Source: Gammaproteobacteria bacterium
Lineage (GTDB): Bacteria; Pseudomonadota; Gammaproteobacteria; S012-40
Direction: 5' to 3'
Length of the DNA: 24,535 nt
Assembly: GCA_015491615.1 (NCBI GenBank)
Contig: WFVN01000186.1
Location: 1-24,535 of the forward strand
Shown in pieces: positions 1 to 8,472 of the stretch; positions within the stretch are counted from its first letter, which is position 1; each line of letters starts with the position of its first letter. A model generated the notes under the pieces. That model had not been told where the DNA came from. It saw only the letters and a program-made list of their open reading frames with translations, and ran no database searches. A program made the translations under genes and the position numbers.

Positions 1-1239
1 GGTGAACTGCCGCCGCCCCGCCACGCCCGTTACGGGCCCATCCGCGACCGTTCGGGAAACTTGCTGGACCAGGGGCTCACCCTGTTCTTCCCCGCCCCCC
101 ACTCCTACACCGGAGAGGACGTGGTGGAGTTCCAGGTGCACGGCGGGCCGGTCCTCTTGGATTTGGTCCTGGCGGAGACCCTCGCCCAGGGCGCGCGTCT
201 GGCCGAGCCGGGGGAGTTCACCCGCCGCGCCTTCCTCAACGACAAGCTGGACCTGGCTCAGGCGGAGGCGGTGGCCGATCTCATCGAGGCCAGCACCGAG
301 AGTGCCGCGCGCGCCGCCGTGGCGTCCCTGAGCGGGGCCCTGTCGCAGGCCGTGAACGCCTTGCACGAGGCGTTGGTGGAGCTGCGCTGCTATGTGGAAG
401 GGGCCATCGATTTCGCCGACGAGGAGATCGACTTCCTCACCGAAGAGGCGGTGGGCGCCCGCCTGGCCGATCTGCAGGCGCGATTGCGCGACCTGCGTCA
501 CCGGGCCCGTCAGGGGACTCTCCTCCAGGAGGGCCTCAAGGTGGTCATCCTCGGGCGCCCCAACGCCGGCAAATCCAGCCTTTTGAACCGCCTCGCTGGG
601 CGCGAGACGGCCATCGTCACCCACATCCCCGGCACCACCCGCGACCTGGTACGCGAGTGCATCGAGGTGCACGGCATGCCGGTGCACGTCCTGGACACCG
701 CCGGCCTGCGTGAAAGCGGCGACCCGGTGGAGCAGGAGGGCATCCGCCGTGCCTGGGCGGCCCTGGCCGAGGCCGATCACTGCCTCCTGGTGGTGGACGA
801 CGGCGGCGGTCCGGGCGAGGACGAGGCGCGGGTGGTGGAACGCCTGCCCGAGGGCGTAGGTCTGACGGTGGTGGCCAACAAGATCGACCGCAGCGGCCGT
901 CCGCCGGGGCCGTTCCAGTCCCCCCTGGGGCCGGGGGTGCGCCTGTCCGCGCGCACCGGTGCCGGGCTGGAGGCGCTGCGCGGGCGCCTGGCGGAAATCG
1001 CCGGCCTGGAGCCGGTCGCCGGCGAGGGCGCCTTCCTCGCCCGCCGACGTCACCTGCAGGCCCTGGAAGCGGCGGAGGCGGCCCTCAACCGGGCGCGCGA
1101 GCAGTGGCGCCACGGCGCCGGCGAGTTGTTGGCGGAGGAGCTGCGCGCGGCGCATACGGCCCTCGCCGCCATCACCGGCGAGTTCGACCACGAAGACCTG
1201 CTGGACCAGATCTTCTCCCGTTTCTGCATCGGCAAGTGA
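1..1239 (+). CDS. mnmE: tRNA modification GTPase MnmE (5' end outside the window)
   Basis: MnmE works with MnmG to install the (carboxymethyl)aminomethyl group at C5 of wobble uridine 34 of certain tRNAs. The frame is open from base 1 with no start, and the first visible residues (GELPPPRHARYGPIRD) already match the family's N-terminal tetrahydrofolate-binding domain. About 40 residues are therefore missing and 412 are present. The FPAPHSYTGEDVVEFQVHGG signature follows. The inserted G domain has G1 GRPNAGKSS (553-579), a G3 DTAG near 690 and G4 NKID (877-888). The protein ends in FCIGK, carrying the family's C-terminal catalytic cysteine. The next gene, mnmG, encodes its obligate partner and starts 55 bases downstream behind its own promoter. 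Identification is secure; only the true start cannot be seen. Confidence 0.97.
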   Translation, partial: GELPPPRHARYGPIRDRSGNLLDQGLTLFFPAPHSYTGEDVVEFQVHGGPVLLDLVLAETLAQGARLAEPGEFTRRAFLNDKLDLAQAEAVADLIEASTESAARAAVASLSGALSQAVNALHEALVELRCYVEGAIDFADEEIDFLTEEAVGARLADLQARLRDLRHRARQGTLLQEGLKVVILGRPNAGKSSLLNRLAGRETAIVTHIPGTTRDLVRECIEVHGMPVHVLDTAGLRESGDPVEQEGIRRAWAALAEADHCLLVVDDGGGPGEDEARVVERLPEGVGLTVVANKIDRSGRPPGPFQSPLGPGVRLSARTGAGLEALRGRLAEIAGLEPVAGEGAFLARRRHLQALEAAEAALNRAREQWRHGAGELLAEELRAAHTALAAITGEFDHEDLLDQIFSRFCIGK

Positions 1240-1268
1240 TTCACAAGCCGGCGCGAGCGGCGTAGACT
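1240..1268 (+). promoter_or_regulatory. Sigma-70 type promoter of the mnmG-rsmG-parA-parB operon
   Basis: TTCACA (1240-1245, five of six matches to TTGACA) and TAGACT (1263-1268, four of six matches to TATAAT) are separated by exactly 17 bases. The -35 box begins at the base after the mnmE stop codon. The predicted start point near 1275 is about 20 bases before the mnmG ATG. This is a sequence match only. Confidence 0.6.
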
Positions 1269-1276
1269 GCGCCCCT

Positions 1277-1294
1277 GTTTCACGAGGTTTCACG

Positions 1295-1296
<2 letters not shown>
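1277..1296 (+). repeat. Tandem 10-base direct repeat resembling a parS half-site
   Basis: GTTTCACGAG is followed directly by GTTTCACGAT, nine of ten bases identical. With the preceding T at 1276, the first copy gives TGTTTCACG, the left half of the consensus parS palindrome TGTTTCACGTGAAACA. The right half is not present. The repeat covers the predicted transcription start, the GAGG ribosome binding site (1284-1287) and the A of the mnmG ATG, so a protein bound here could affect both transcription and translation. It could also be chance. Confidence 0.45.
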
Positions 1297-3156
<1,860 letters not shown>

Positions 3157-3160
<4 letters not shown>

Positions 3161-3834
3161 ACGACCGGCCCGACCTCGCCCAGGAGCTCGACCAGGGCCT
3201 CGCGGTCCTGGGCCTGACCCTGGCGCCCGAGGTCCAGTCGGCCCTGCTGGACTACCTGGCGCTGCTCCAGCGCTGGAACCGGGCCTACAATCTCACCGCC
3301 GTCAAGGACCCGCGCGCCATGGTCTACCGCCATCTCCTGGACAGCCTCAGCGTGCTACCCTATTTGGACGAGGCGCCCCCCGGCCCCCTGGCCGACGTGG
3401 GCAGCGGCGCCGGCCTGCCCGGCCTGCCCCTGGCGCTGGCGCGACCGGACCGGAACGTCCTGCTGGTGGACAGCGTGGGCAAAAAGGTGCGATTCCTGCG
3501 CCAGGCGGTGCGCGAACTGGGCCTGGGCGACCGGGTGCGCGCGGTGCACGGGCGGGTGGAGGCCCTGGCGGACGAGACGGGCCGCTACGCCATCGTCACC
3601 GCCCGCGCCTTCGCCCCCCTGGGGCGCATCGTCCAGTTAGCGGGTCACCTGCTGCGCGCCGACGGTCGCATCCTGGCCATGAAGGGGCGCGCGGAAGTGG
3701 ACGAACTGACGGGCCTGCCCGACCATTGGCGGGTGCAACAGGTCACGCCCTTGAACGTACCCGGCACCGAGGGCGCCCGCCACCTGGTCGTCCTCCAGCC
3801 CTCGCCACCCCAGCCGGAGAGGAACGAACCGTGA
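3157..3834 (+). CDS. rsmG: 16S rRNA (guanine-N7) methyltransferase RsmG
   Basis: RsmG (GidB) methylates N7 of G527 in 16S rRNA using S-adenosylmethionine; loss of the enzyme is known to give low-level streptomycin resistance. The start chosen is the ATG that overlaps the mnmG stop, giving 225 residues, slightly longer than the E. coli enzyme. Visible motifs are WNRAYNLTAV (about 40-49), LLDSL (60-64), the SAM-binding loop DVGSGAGLPG (80-89) and LAMKG near 173-177. The last residues (QPSPPQPERNEP) look like an unstructured tail. The stop overlaps the parA GTG as GTGA at 3831-3834. The mnmG-rsmG-parA order is the one standard in Pseudomonas-like chromosomes. Confidence 0.97.
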
Positions 3835-4622
3835 GCCGAATCATCGCCGTGGCCAACCAGAAGGGCGGCGTTGGCAAGACCACCACCGCCGTCAACCTGG
3901 CCGCCTCCCTGGCCGCTACCCGTCGCTGCGTGCTCCTGGTGGACATGGACCCCCAGGGCAACGCCACCATGTCCAGCGGCGTGGACAAACACGAACTGGA
4001 GACGAGCGCCTACGAACTGCTCATGGGCGAGGCCCCCTTCGACGCCGTAGTGACCCGCTCCGAAGCGGGCGGCTACGACCTGGTGCCCGCCAACGGCGAC
4101 CTCACCGCCGCCGAAGTCCACCTCCTGGAACGGCCGGACCGGGAACGGCGCCTGCGCGCCTGCCTGGAGACGGTCGCCGAGCGCTACGACTACATCCTCG
4201 TGGACTGCCCGCCGGCCCTCAACATGCTCACCGTCAACGCCCTGGTGGCCGCCGAAGGGGTGCTCATCCCCATGCAATGCGAATACTTCGCCCTCGAGGG
4301 CCTGTCCGCCCTCCTGGAGACCATCGACAGCATCCGCCGGCGCCACAACCCGCGCCTGCACATCCAGGGTCTGCTGCGCACCATGTACGACCCGCGCAGC
4401 AACCTCACCAACGAGGTCTCCGAACAACTCAAGACCCACTTCCGGGACAAGGTCTTCCGCACCGTCATCCCGCGTAACATCCGCCTCGCCGAGGCCCCCA
4501 GCCACGGCCGCCCGGTGATCGCCTACGACCGCAACTCGCGCGGCGCGCAAGGCTATCTCGCCCTGGCCGGGGAACTCCTGCGGCGCGAGGCCAAGGCGCG
4601 CGAGACCGAGGCCCTCACCTGA
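3831..4622 (+). CDS. parA: Chromosome partitioning ATPase ParA (Soj)
   Basis: ParA is a deviant-Walker ATPase that binds DNA nonspecifically when ATP-bound and moves ParB-parS complexes apart during chromosome segregation. The protein has 263 residues from a GTG start overlapping the rsmG stop, with GGAGAGGA at 3816-3823 as ribosome binding site. The frame extends upstream to an ATG at 3726, but that segment lies within rsmG and is not ParA-like. Motifs are the deviant Walker A KGGVGKTT (residues 11-18), the switch region DMDPQGNA (38-45) and Walker B ILVDCPP (122-128). There is no N-terminal helix-turn-helix extension, so this is the short chromosomal type rather than the plasmid type Ia protein. 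parB follows after 20 bases. Confidence 0.97.
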   Translation: MSRIIAVANQKGGVGKTTTAVNLAASLAATRRCVLLVDMDPQGNATMSSGVDKHELETSAYELLMGEAPFDAVVTRSEAGGYDLVPANGDLTAAEVHLLERPDRERRLRACLETVAERYDYILVDCPPALNMLTVNALVAAEGVLIPMQCEYFALEGLSALLETIDSIRRRHNPRLHIQGLLRTMYDPRSNLTNEVSEQLKTHFRDKVFRTVIPRNIRLAEAPSHGRPVIAYDRNSRGAQGYLALAGELLRREAKARETEALT

Positions 4623-4642
4623 CAGCGGAGACGCATCGCACC

Positions 4643-5482
4643 ATGGCCAAGAAGAAACTGGGACGCGGGCTGGACGCCCTTTTGCGCACCCCCCTGGACG
4701 ACGCCGACGAGGCCGCCTCCCTGCGCGAGCTGCCGGTGGAACAACTACAGCGGGGACGTTACCAGCCACGCGAAGACATGGATCCGCAACGCCTGGAAGA
4801 ACTGGCCGCCTCCATCCGCGCCCAAGGGGTGGTGCAACCCATCGTCGTGCGCCCCATCGGACCCGACCGCTACGAGATCATCGCCGGCGAGCGGCGCTGG
4901 CGGGCGGCGCAATTGGCCGGCCTGCACGAGATCCCCGCGGTGGTGCGGGAGGTGCCCGACGAGGCCGCGGTGGCCATGTCCCTCATCGAAAACATCCAGC
5001 GGGAGGAACTCTCCCCCATGGAAGCGGCCAACGCCCTGCAGCGCCTCATCGACGAATTCCAGATGACCCACCAGCAAGTGGCCGACGCCATCGGCCGCTC
5101 GCGCACCGCGGTGACCAACCTCCTGCGCCTGCAAGGGTTGCATCCCGAGGTGAAGCGCATGCTCAACCACGGCGACCTGGAAATGGGTCATGCCCGCGCC
5201 CTCCTCGCCCTGCCCCACGAGCGCCAGCCGGAGGCCGCGCGGCGGGTGGTCACCCGCGGCCTCTCGGTGCGCCAGACCGAGCAGATGGTGAAACAGCTCC
5301 TCGCCCCGCCCAAGGAAAAGGCCGCCCCCCTGGATCCGGACGTGCGCCGCCTGCAGGAGCGCCTCAGCGAACGCCTGGGTGCGCCGGTGCGCATCGTCAC
5401 CCAGGGCAAGAACAAGGGCCGGCTGGAAATCCGTTACTCCTCCCTCGAGGAACTGGACGGCATACTTGAGCGCATCGGTTGA
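4643..5482 (+). CDS. parB: Chromosome partitioning protein ParB (Spo0J), CTPase and parS-binding
   Basis: ParB binds parS sites, spreads as a CTP-dependent sliding clamp and stimulates ParA. The 279-residue protein has the family layout. A basic N-terminal KLGRGLDALL (5-14) matches the ParA-interacting peptide. Then come the N-terminal CTP-binding domain with GERRWRAAQLAGL (82-94) and ENIQREELSP (116-125), a helix-turn-helix around 141-165, and a C-terminal dimerisation region ending in LEELDGILERIG. GGAG lies upstream of the ATG. No full parS palindrome was found in the window; only the half-site-like repeat at 1277-1296 resembles one. The next promoter begins 20 bases after the stop, so parB appears to be the last gene of this operon. 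Confidence 0.97.
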   Translation: MAKKKLGRGLDALLRTPLDDADEAASLRELPVEQLQRGRYQPREDMDPQRLEELAASIRAQGVVQPIVVRPIGPDRYEIIAGERRWRAAQLAGLHEIPAVVREVPDEAAVAMSLIENIQREELSPMEAANALQRLIDEFQMTHQQVADAIGRSRTAVTNLLRLQGLHPEVKRMLNHGDLEMGHARALLALPHERQPEAARRVVTRGLSVRQTEQMVKQLLAPPKEKAAPLDPDVRRLQERLSERLGAPVRIVTQGKNKGRLEIRYSSLEELDGILERIG

Positions 5483-5501
5483 AAATCGGCCGTGAAAAGC
5501 C

Positions 5502-5531
5502 TTGCGGCCCGTTTTCTGCGCAGGCTATAAT
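5502..5531 (+). promoter_or_regulatory. Promoter of the ATP synthase operon
   Basis: A perfect -10 box TATAAT (5526-5531) is preceded by TTGCGG (5502-5507) at 18 bases. Transcription would start near 5538, leaving a leader of about 20 bases before the atpZ ATG at 5557. This supports that ATG over a TTG 78 bases upstream in the same frame, which would put the promoter inside the gene. Confidence 0.65.
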
Positions 5532-5556
5532 CCCGCCCCGTTTTGGACGGCGAATC

Positions 5557-5766
5557 ATGGCCAAGCCCCCATCGCTAGGGCCCCTGCTCATCGGGGTCGG
5601 ATCGATCATGACATCCATGTCGGTGGTGGGGTTCGCCCTGGGTTACGCCGTCGATCGCTGGTTGGACAGCCAACCCATCGGTCTGCTGATACTCGGATTC
5701 ATGGGAATCCTGGGCGGACTGATGAAGGCCTACCGGCTGCTGATCCACCCGGACCTGAACCGATAG
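5557..5766 (+). CDS. atpZ: AtpZ/AtpI-family small membrane protein
   Basis: This 69-residue protein is predicted to be a two-helix membrane hairpin (about residues 8-30 and 39-60). It has the glycine-rich first helix and a GYAVDRWLDSQPIG turn typical of the AtpZ family (Pfam 'ATPase_gene1'). In alkaliphilic Bacillus, AtpZ with AtpI has been reported to act in Ca2+/Mg2+ transport, and AtpI-type proteins are linked to c-ring assembly. The role here is inferred from position only. It is first in the operon and ends one base before the atpI start. Only weak ribosome binding sequence (GGACGG) precedes the ATG. The start is chosen from the promoter position and from where the family's similarity begins. 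Confidence 0.8.
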   Translation: MAKPPSLGPLLIGVGSIMTSMSVVGFALGYAVDRWLDSQPIGLLILGFMGILGGLMKAYRLLIHPDLNR

Positions 5767-5767
5767 C

Positions 5768-6139
5768 GTGAACGAAGAGATCGCCAGTAACGCCAGGCGT
5801 CTGCTCAAAACGCAGTTACTGGCGGCCACGGTAGCGGGCCTGTTGTTCCTCACGCAGGGGCAATGGCAGGCCCTGTCCGCCCTCTACGGCGCATTCATCA
5901 GCCTGAGCACCACCCTGCTCATGAGCCGGGGGATGCAATTGGCCGAGCGCCTGGCGGGCGAAGACATGAAAAAGATGCAGGCGATCCTCTACGGTGGGGC
6001 TGCGGTACGCTTCATACTGGTGATCGCACTGTTTTTGTTGGGTTTGGCGGTGGTGGACCTGGAGCCTCTGGCCACCGCCGTCGGATTCGGTCTGGCCCAT
6101 GCCGCGCACCTGATCAATCTGCGCGCGCTGAAGGCCTAG
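5768..6139 (+). CDS. atpI: ATP synthase subunit I (assembly/accessory protein)
   Basis: This 123-residue protein has four predicted membrane segments (about 14-31, 36-54, 73-94 and 98-116) and the family's LYGAFISLSTTLLMSRGM segment between the first pair. AtpI is not part of the finished enzyme; it is thought to help c-ring assembly. The GTG start lies one base after the atpZ stop with no clear Shine-Dalgarno sequence. A TGA at 5756-5758 closes the frame just upstream, so this is the furthest possible start, and translation is probably coupled to atpZ. Position between atpZ and atpB matches the usual operon order. Confidence 0.9.
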   Translation: MNEEIASNARRLLKTQLLAATVAGLLFLTQGQWQALSALYGAFISLSTTLLMSRGMQLAERLAGEDMKKMQAILYGGAAVRFILVIALFLLGLAVVDLEPLATAVGFGLAHAAHLINLRALKA

Positions 6140-6167
6140 TCGAACTACGAACAAGGGGGAGGAAAAC

Positions 6168-7010
6168 GTGGCCGAGTCGTCCTCGGGCGGTGGTACCGTC
6201 GAGTATATCCAGCACCACCTCACCAACTGGTGCGTGGGCCAATGCGATCCGGTAACACACAAGGCGACCGGATTCTGGGCCCTGCACGTCGACACCCTCC
6301 TGTTCAGCCTGCTCACCGCCGGGGTCATCGTGTGGATGGCCTTGAAGGTAAAGAAGCAGCTCAACCCCGCGGTCCCGGGTGGGTTCCAGAATTTCGTCGA
6401 GTCCATCATCGAGTTCGTGGACCAGCAGGTGAAGGACACCTTTCCGGGCCACAACCCCCTCATCGCCCCCCTGTCGTTGACCATCTTCCTGTGGGTGTGG
6501 CTCATGAACTTCATGGATCTCGTTCCTGTGGATCTGCTGCCCGCCATCGCGAGTCTGCTCGGGATCCAATACCTCAAGGTGGTACCCACCACCGACCTCA
6601 ACACTACCCTGGCCCTGTCGCTGACGGTCTTCGCCTTGATCGTGTACTACAACCTCAAGATCAAAGGGGTCGGCGGCTACGCGAAGATGTTCCTGTTCCA
6701 TCCCTTCGGCAAGTTCTTCGTACCGGTCAACATCGTCATGACCACCATCGAAGAGCTGGCCAAGCCCCTCAGTCTCGCCCTGCGACTGTTCGGCAACCTG
6801 TTCGCCGGCGAGCTCGTGTTCCTGCTCATCGCCCTGCTGGCGGGCAGTGCGGGTCTCGGCCTGGCCCTCGCTTTCCTCTTCCCGCTGCAGGTGGTTCTGG
6901 ATCTGGCCTGGTTGATCTTCCACCTCCTGGTGATCACCCTGCAGGCGTTCATCTTCATGGTACTCACCATCGTGTATCTGGGGATGGCCCACGTCCAGGA
7001 AGAGCACTGA
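6168..7010 (+). CDS. atpB: ATP synthase F0 subunit a
   Basis: Subunit a forms the two ion half-channels beside the c-ring. The 280-residue protein starts at GTG 6168 behind a strong GGGGGAGG (6155-6162). The essential arginine is Arg206, codon 6783-6785, in the signature LALRLFGNLFAGE. The upstream segment TTIEELAKPLS and the C-terminal LITLQAFIFMVLTIVYLGMA are also typical. The N-terminal segment has HHLTNW followed by a cysteine pair (C22 and C26, CVGQC) that the E. coli protein lacks. The gene sits between atpI and atpE as expected. Confidence 0.98.
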   Translation: MAESSSGGGTVEYIQHHLTNWCVGQCDPVTHKATGFWALHVDTLLFSLLTAGVIVWMALKVKKQLNPAVPGGFQNFVESIIEFVDQQVKDTFPGHNPLIAPLSLTIFLWVWLMNFMDLVPVDLLPAIASLLGIQYLKVVPTTDLNTTLALSLTVFALIVYYNLKIKGVGGYAKMFLFHPFGKFFVPVNIVMTTIEELAKPLSLALRLFGNLFAGELVFLLIALLAGSAGLGLALAFLFPLQVVLDLAWLIFHLLVITLQAFIFMVLTIVYLGMAHVQEEH

Positions 7011-7066
7011 ATACCTCGGCTTACTAGCTTGACCAATCCATATCGACACTTAAGGGAGACCTTGCC

Positions 7067-7351
7067 ATGACACCTGAAATGATCGCCACCATCTATGCCT
7101 ACACTGCCGTCGGCGTCGGTGTGATCCTGGCTGCCGCCGGTCTGGGCTCGGCCATCGGTTGGGGCCTCATCTGCGCCAAGACCCTGGAAGGGATCGCCCG
7201 TCAGCCGGAGATGCGCCCGGCCCTGATGACCAACATGTTCATCTTCGCTGGTTTGATGGAGTCCTTCCCCTTCATCATCCTGGCGTTCGCCATGTGGTTC
7301 CTGTTCGCCAACCCCTTCGTTGGTGCGTTGCAATCCGCGCTTGGCGCCTGA
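7067..7351 (+). CDS. atpE: ATP synthase F0 subunit c
   Basis: The proteolipid forms the rotating c-ring. The 94-residue protein is a two-helix hairpin with the cytoplasmic loop ARQPE (44-48) that touches gamma and epsilon. The ion-carrying carboxylate is Glu65 in AGLMESFPF. Numbering matches the Ilyobacter tartaricus c subunit at RQPE (45-48), so Glu65-Ser66 equal two of its sodium ligands, but Trp32 replaces the ligand Gln32 and Ile70 replaces Tyr70. Proton coupling is therefore more likely. AAGGGAG (7052-7058) gives a good ribosome binding site. The gene is followed by a hairpin (7361-7382) that may help keep its message abundant. Confidence 0.97.
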   Translation: MTPEMIATIYAYTAVGVGVILAAAGLGSAIGWGLICAKTLEGIARQPEMRPALMTNMFIFAGLMESFPFIILAFAMWFLFANPFVGALQSALGA

Positions 7352-7360
7352 ATGAAGCCT

Positions 7361-7382
7361 GGGGGCGCCTGCGGGCGCCCTT
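7361..7382 (+). other. Intercistronic stem-loop between atpE and atpF
   Basis: GGGCGCC (7363-7369) and GGCGCCC (7374-7380) form a perfect seven-pair stem around a TGCG loop, extendable by two G-T wobbles. No T-run follows, so it is not a complete intrinsic terminator. It could slow RNA decay or partly attenuate transcription after atpE, whose product is needed in many copies per enzyme. The role is inference. Confidence 0.5.
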
Positions 7383-7415
7383 CTCGAAGGCCATCGAGTT
7401 CAAGGGGAAAGGATA

Positions 7416-7892
7416 ATGAACATCACCGTCACCCTGTTGGCGCAGATCGTCGCGTTCATTCTGCTCATCTGGTTCGTCAACAAGACGCTTTGGGGGCCGA
7501 TCTCCAAGATCCTGGAGGAGCGGCAAAAGCGTATCGCCGACGGCCTCGCGGCGGCGGAGAAGGGCAAGCAAGAGCAGGAACTGGCGCAAAAACGCGCCCT
7601 GGAAGTCATCGAGGAAGCCAAGCAGCAGGCCTCCGAGATCATCGCCAACGCCCAGAAGCGCTCCAACGAGATTGTCGAAGAAGCCAAGCAGCAGGCGCGC
7701 TCCGAAGCCGACCGTATTCTCGCCGCGGCCAATGCTGAGATCGAACAAGAAGTGAACCGCGCGCGTGAACAGTTGCGTCAGCAAGTGGCCGAGCTGGCCG
7801 TGACCGGTGCCAGCCGCATCCTCAAAAAAGAAGTGGATGCCAAGGCCCATGCGAAGATCCTCGAGGATCTCGCCGCACAACTACAAGCATAA
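7416..7892 (+). CDS. atpF: ATP synthase F0 subunit b
   Basis: Subunit b is the peripheral stalk that holds the F1 head still. The 158-residue protein has one N-terminal membrane helix (about 2-29, NITVTLLAQIVAFILLIWFV) and then a long charged alanine- and glutamate-rich helix (roughly 35-125), the expected dimeric coiled coil. The tail ILKKEVDAKAHAKILEDLAAQL is the part that meets delta. Length is near the E. coli value of 156. An AAGGGGAAAGGA run just before the ATG serves as ribosome binding site. There is a single b gene; no b' copy is present. Confidence 0.97.
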   Translation: MNITVTLLAQIVAFILLIWFVNKTLWGPISKILEERQKRIADGLAAAEKGKQEQELAQKRALEVIEEAKQQASEIIANAQKRSNEIVEEAKQQARSEADRILAAANAEIEQEVNRAREQLRQQVAELAVTGASRILKKEVDAKAHAKILEDLAAQLQA

Positions 7893-7904
7893 AAGGGCGC
7901 TGCC

Positions 7905-8441
7905 ATGGCGGAGCTGACTACCATTGCAAGACCGTATGCACAGGCCGTGTTCAAGCTGGCCCAGGAAAACAAACGCCTGAAGGAATGGGGAGAGGTCCTG
8001 GGCCTCCTCGCCGCCATCGTGGAGACACCCGAGATCTCGGCCCTCATCGGCAGTCCCAAGGTCTCCCCCGAGCGCTTGCAGGCCCTGCTATTCGAGGTGG
8101 GCGGTGATCGCTTGGACCAACAAGGCAAGAATTTCCTGCGTCTGCTCGTGGAAAACCGGCGTCTGGCCGCCTTGCCGGAGATTGCCCGCATCTATCATCG
8201 CCTGGAAGACGAGGCGGAGAAACGCGTCGAAGTGGAGATGGTGTCCGCCTTCGAGGTTCGTGGCGCCCTCGCCAAGAAGATCGCCGCGGCTCTGGCCAAG
8301 CGCCTGGGCAAAGAGGTGGAGATGACGGTGAAGGTGGACGAACGCCTCATCGGTGGCGCCGTGATCCGGGCCGGTGACTTGGTCATCGATGGCTCCGTCG
8401 CGGGTGAGCTCAACCGCCTGGCGCGCGAATTGACGCACTGA
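7905..8441 (+). CDS. atpH: ATP synthase F1 subunit delta
   Basis: Delta joins the b-subunit stalk to the top of the alpha3-beta3 head. The 178-residue protein begins MAELTTIARPYAQAVFKLA, the typical N-terminal helix that binds alpha, and its C-terminal part contains DERLIGGAVIRAGDLVIDGSV, the most conserved delta segment. AAAAGGG lies before the ATG and the gap from atpF is 12 bases. Length matches the family (177 in E. coli). Confidence 0.97.
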   Translation: MAELTTIARPYAQAVFKLAQENKRLKEWGEVLGLLAAIVETPEISALIGSPKVSPERLQALLFEVGGDRLDQQGKNFLRLLVENRRLAALPEIARIYHRLEDEAEKRVEVEMVSAFEVRGALAKKIAAALAKRLGKEVEMTVKVDERLIGGAVIRAGDLVIDGSVAGELNRLARELTH

Positions 8442-8472
8442 GCAGGTTTACCTTTTTCAAGAGGGAATGAAC

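Noticed and set aside
5288..5295. GTGAAACA, a parS right half, inside parB
   Set aside because: A single 8-base match without the other half is expected by chance in a window of this size; the same octamer recurs at 21940 in an unrelated gene.
5479..5556. Longer atpZ starting at TTG 5479
   Set aside because: The consensus TATAAT promoter lies inside this extension, and the extra residues do not resemble the family.
7029..7057. TTGACC before atpE as a possible internal promoter
   Set aside because: No acceptable -10 box is found 16-18 bases downstream; the area is occupied by the atpE ribosome binding site.
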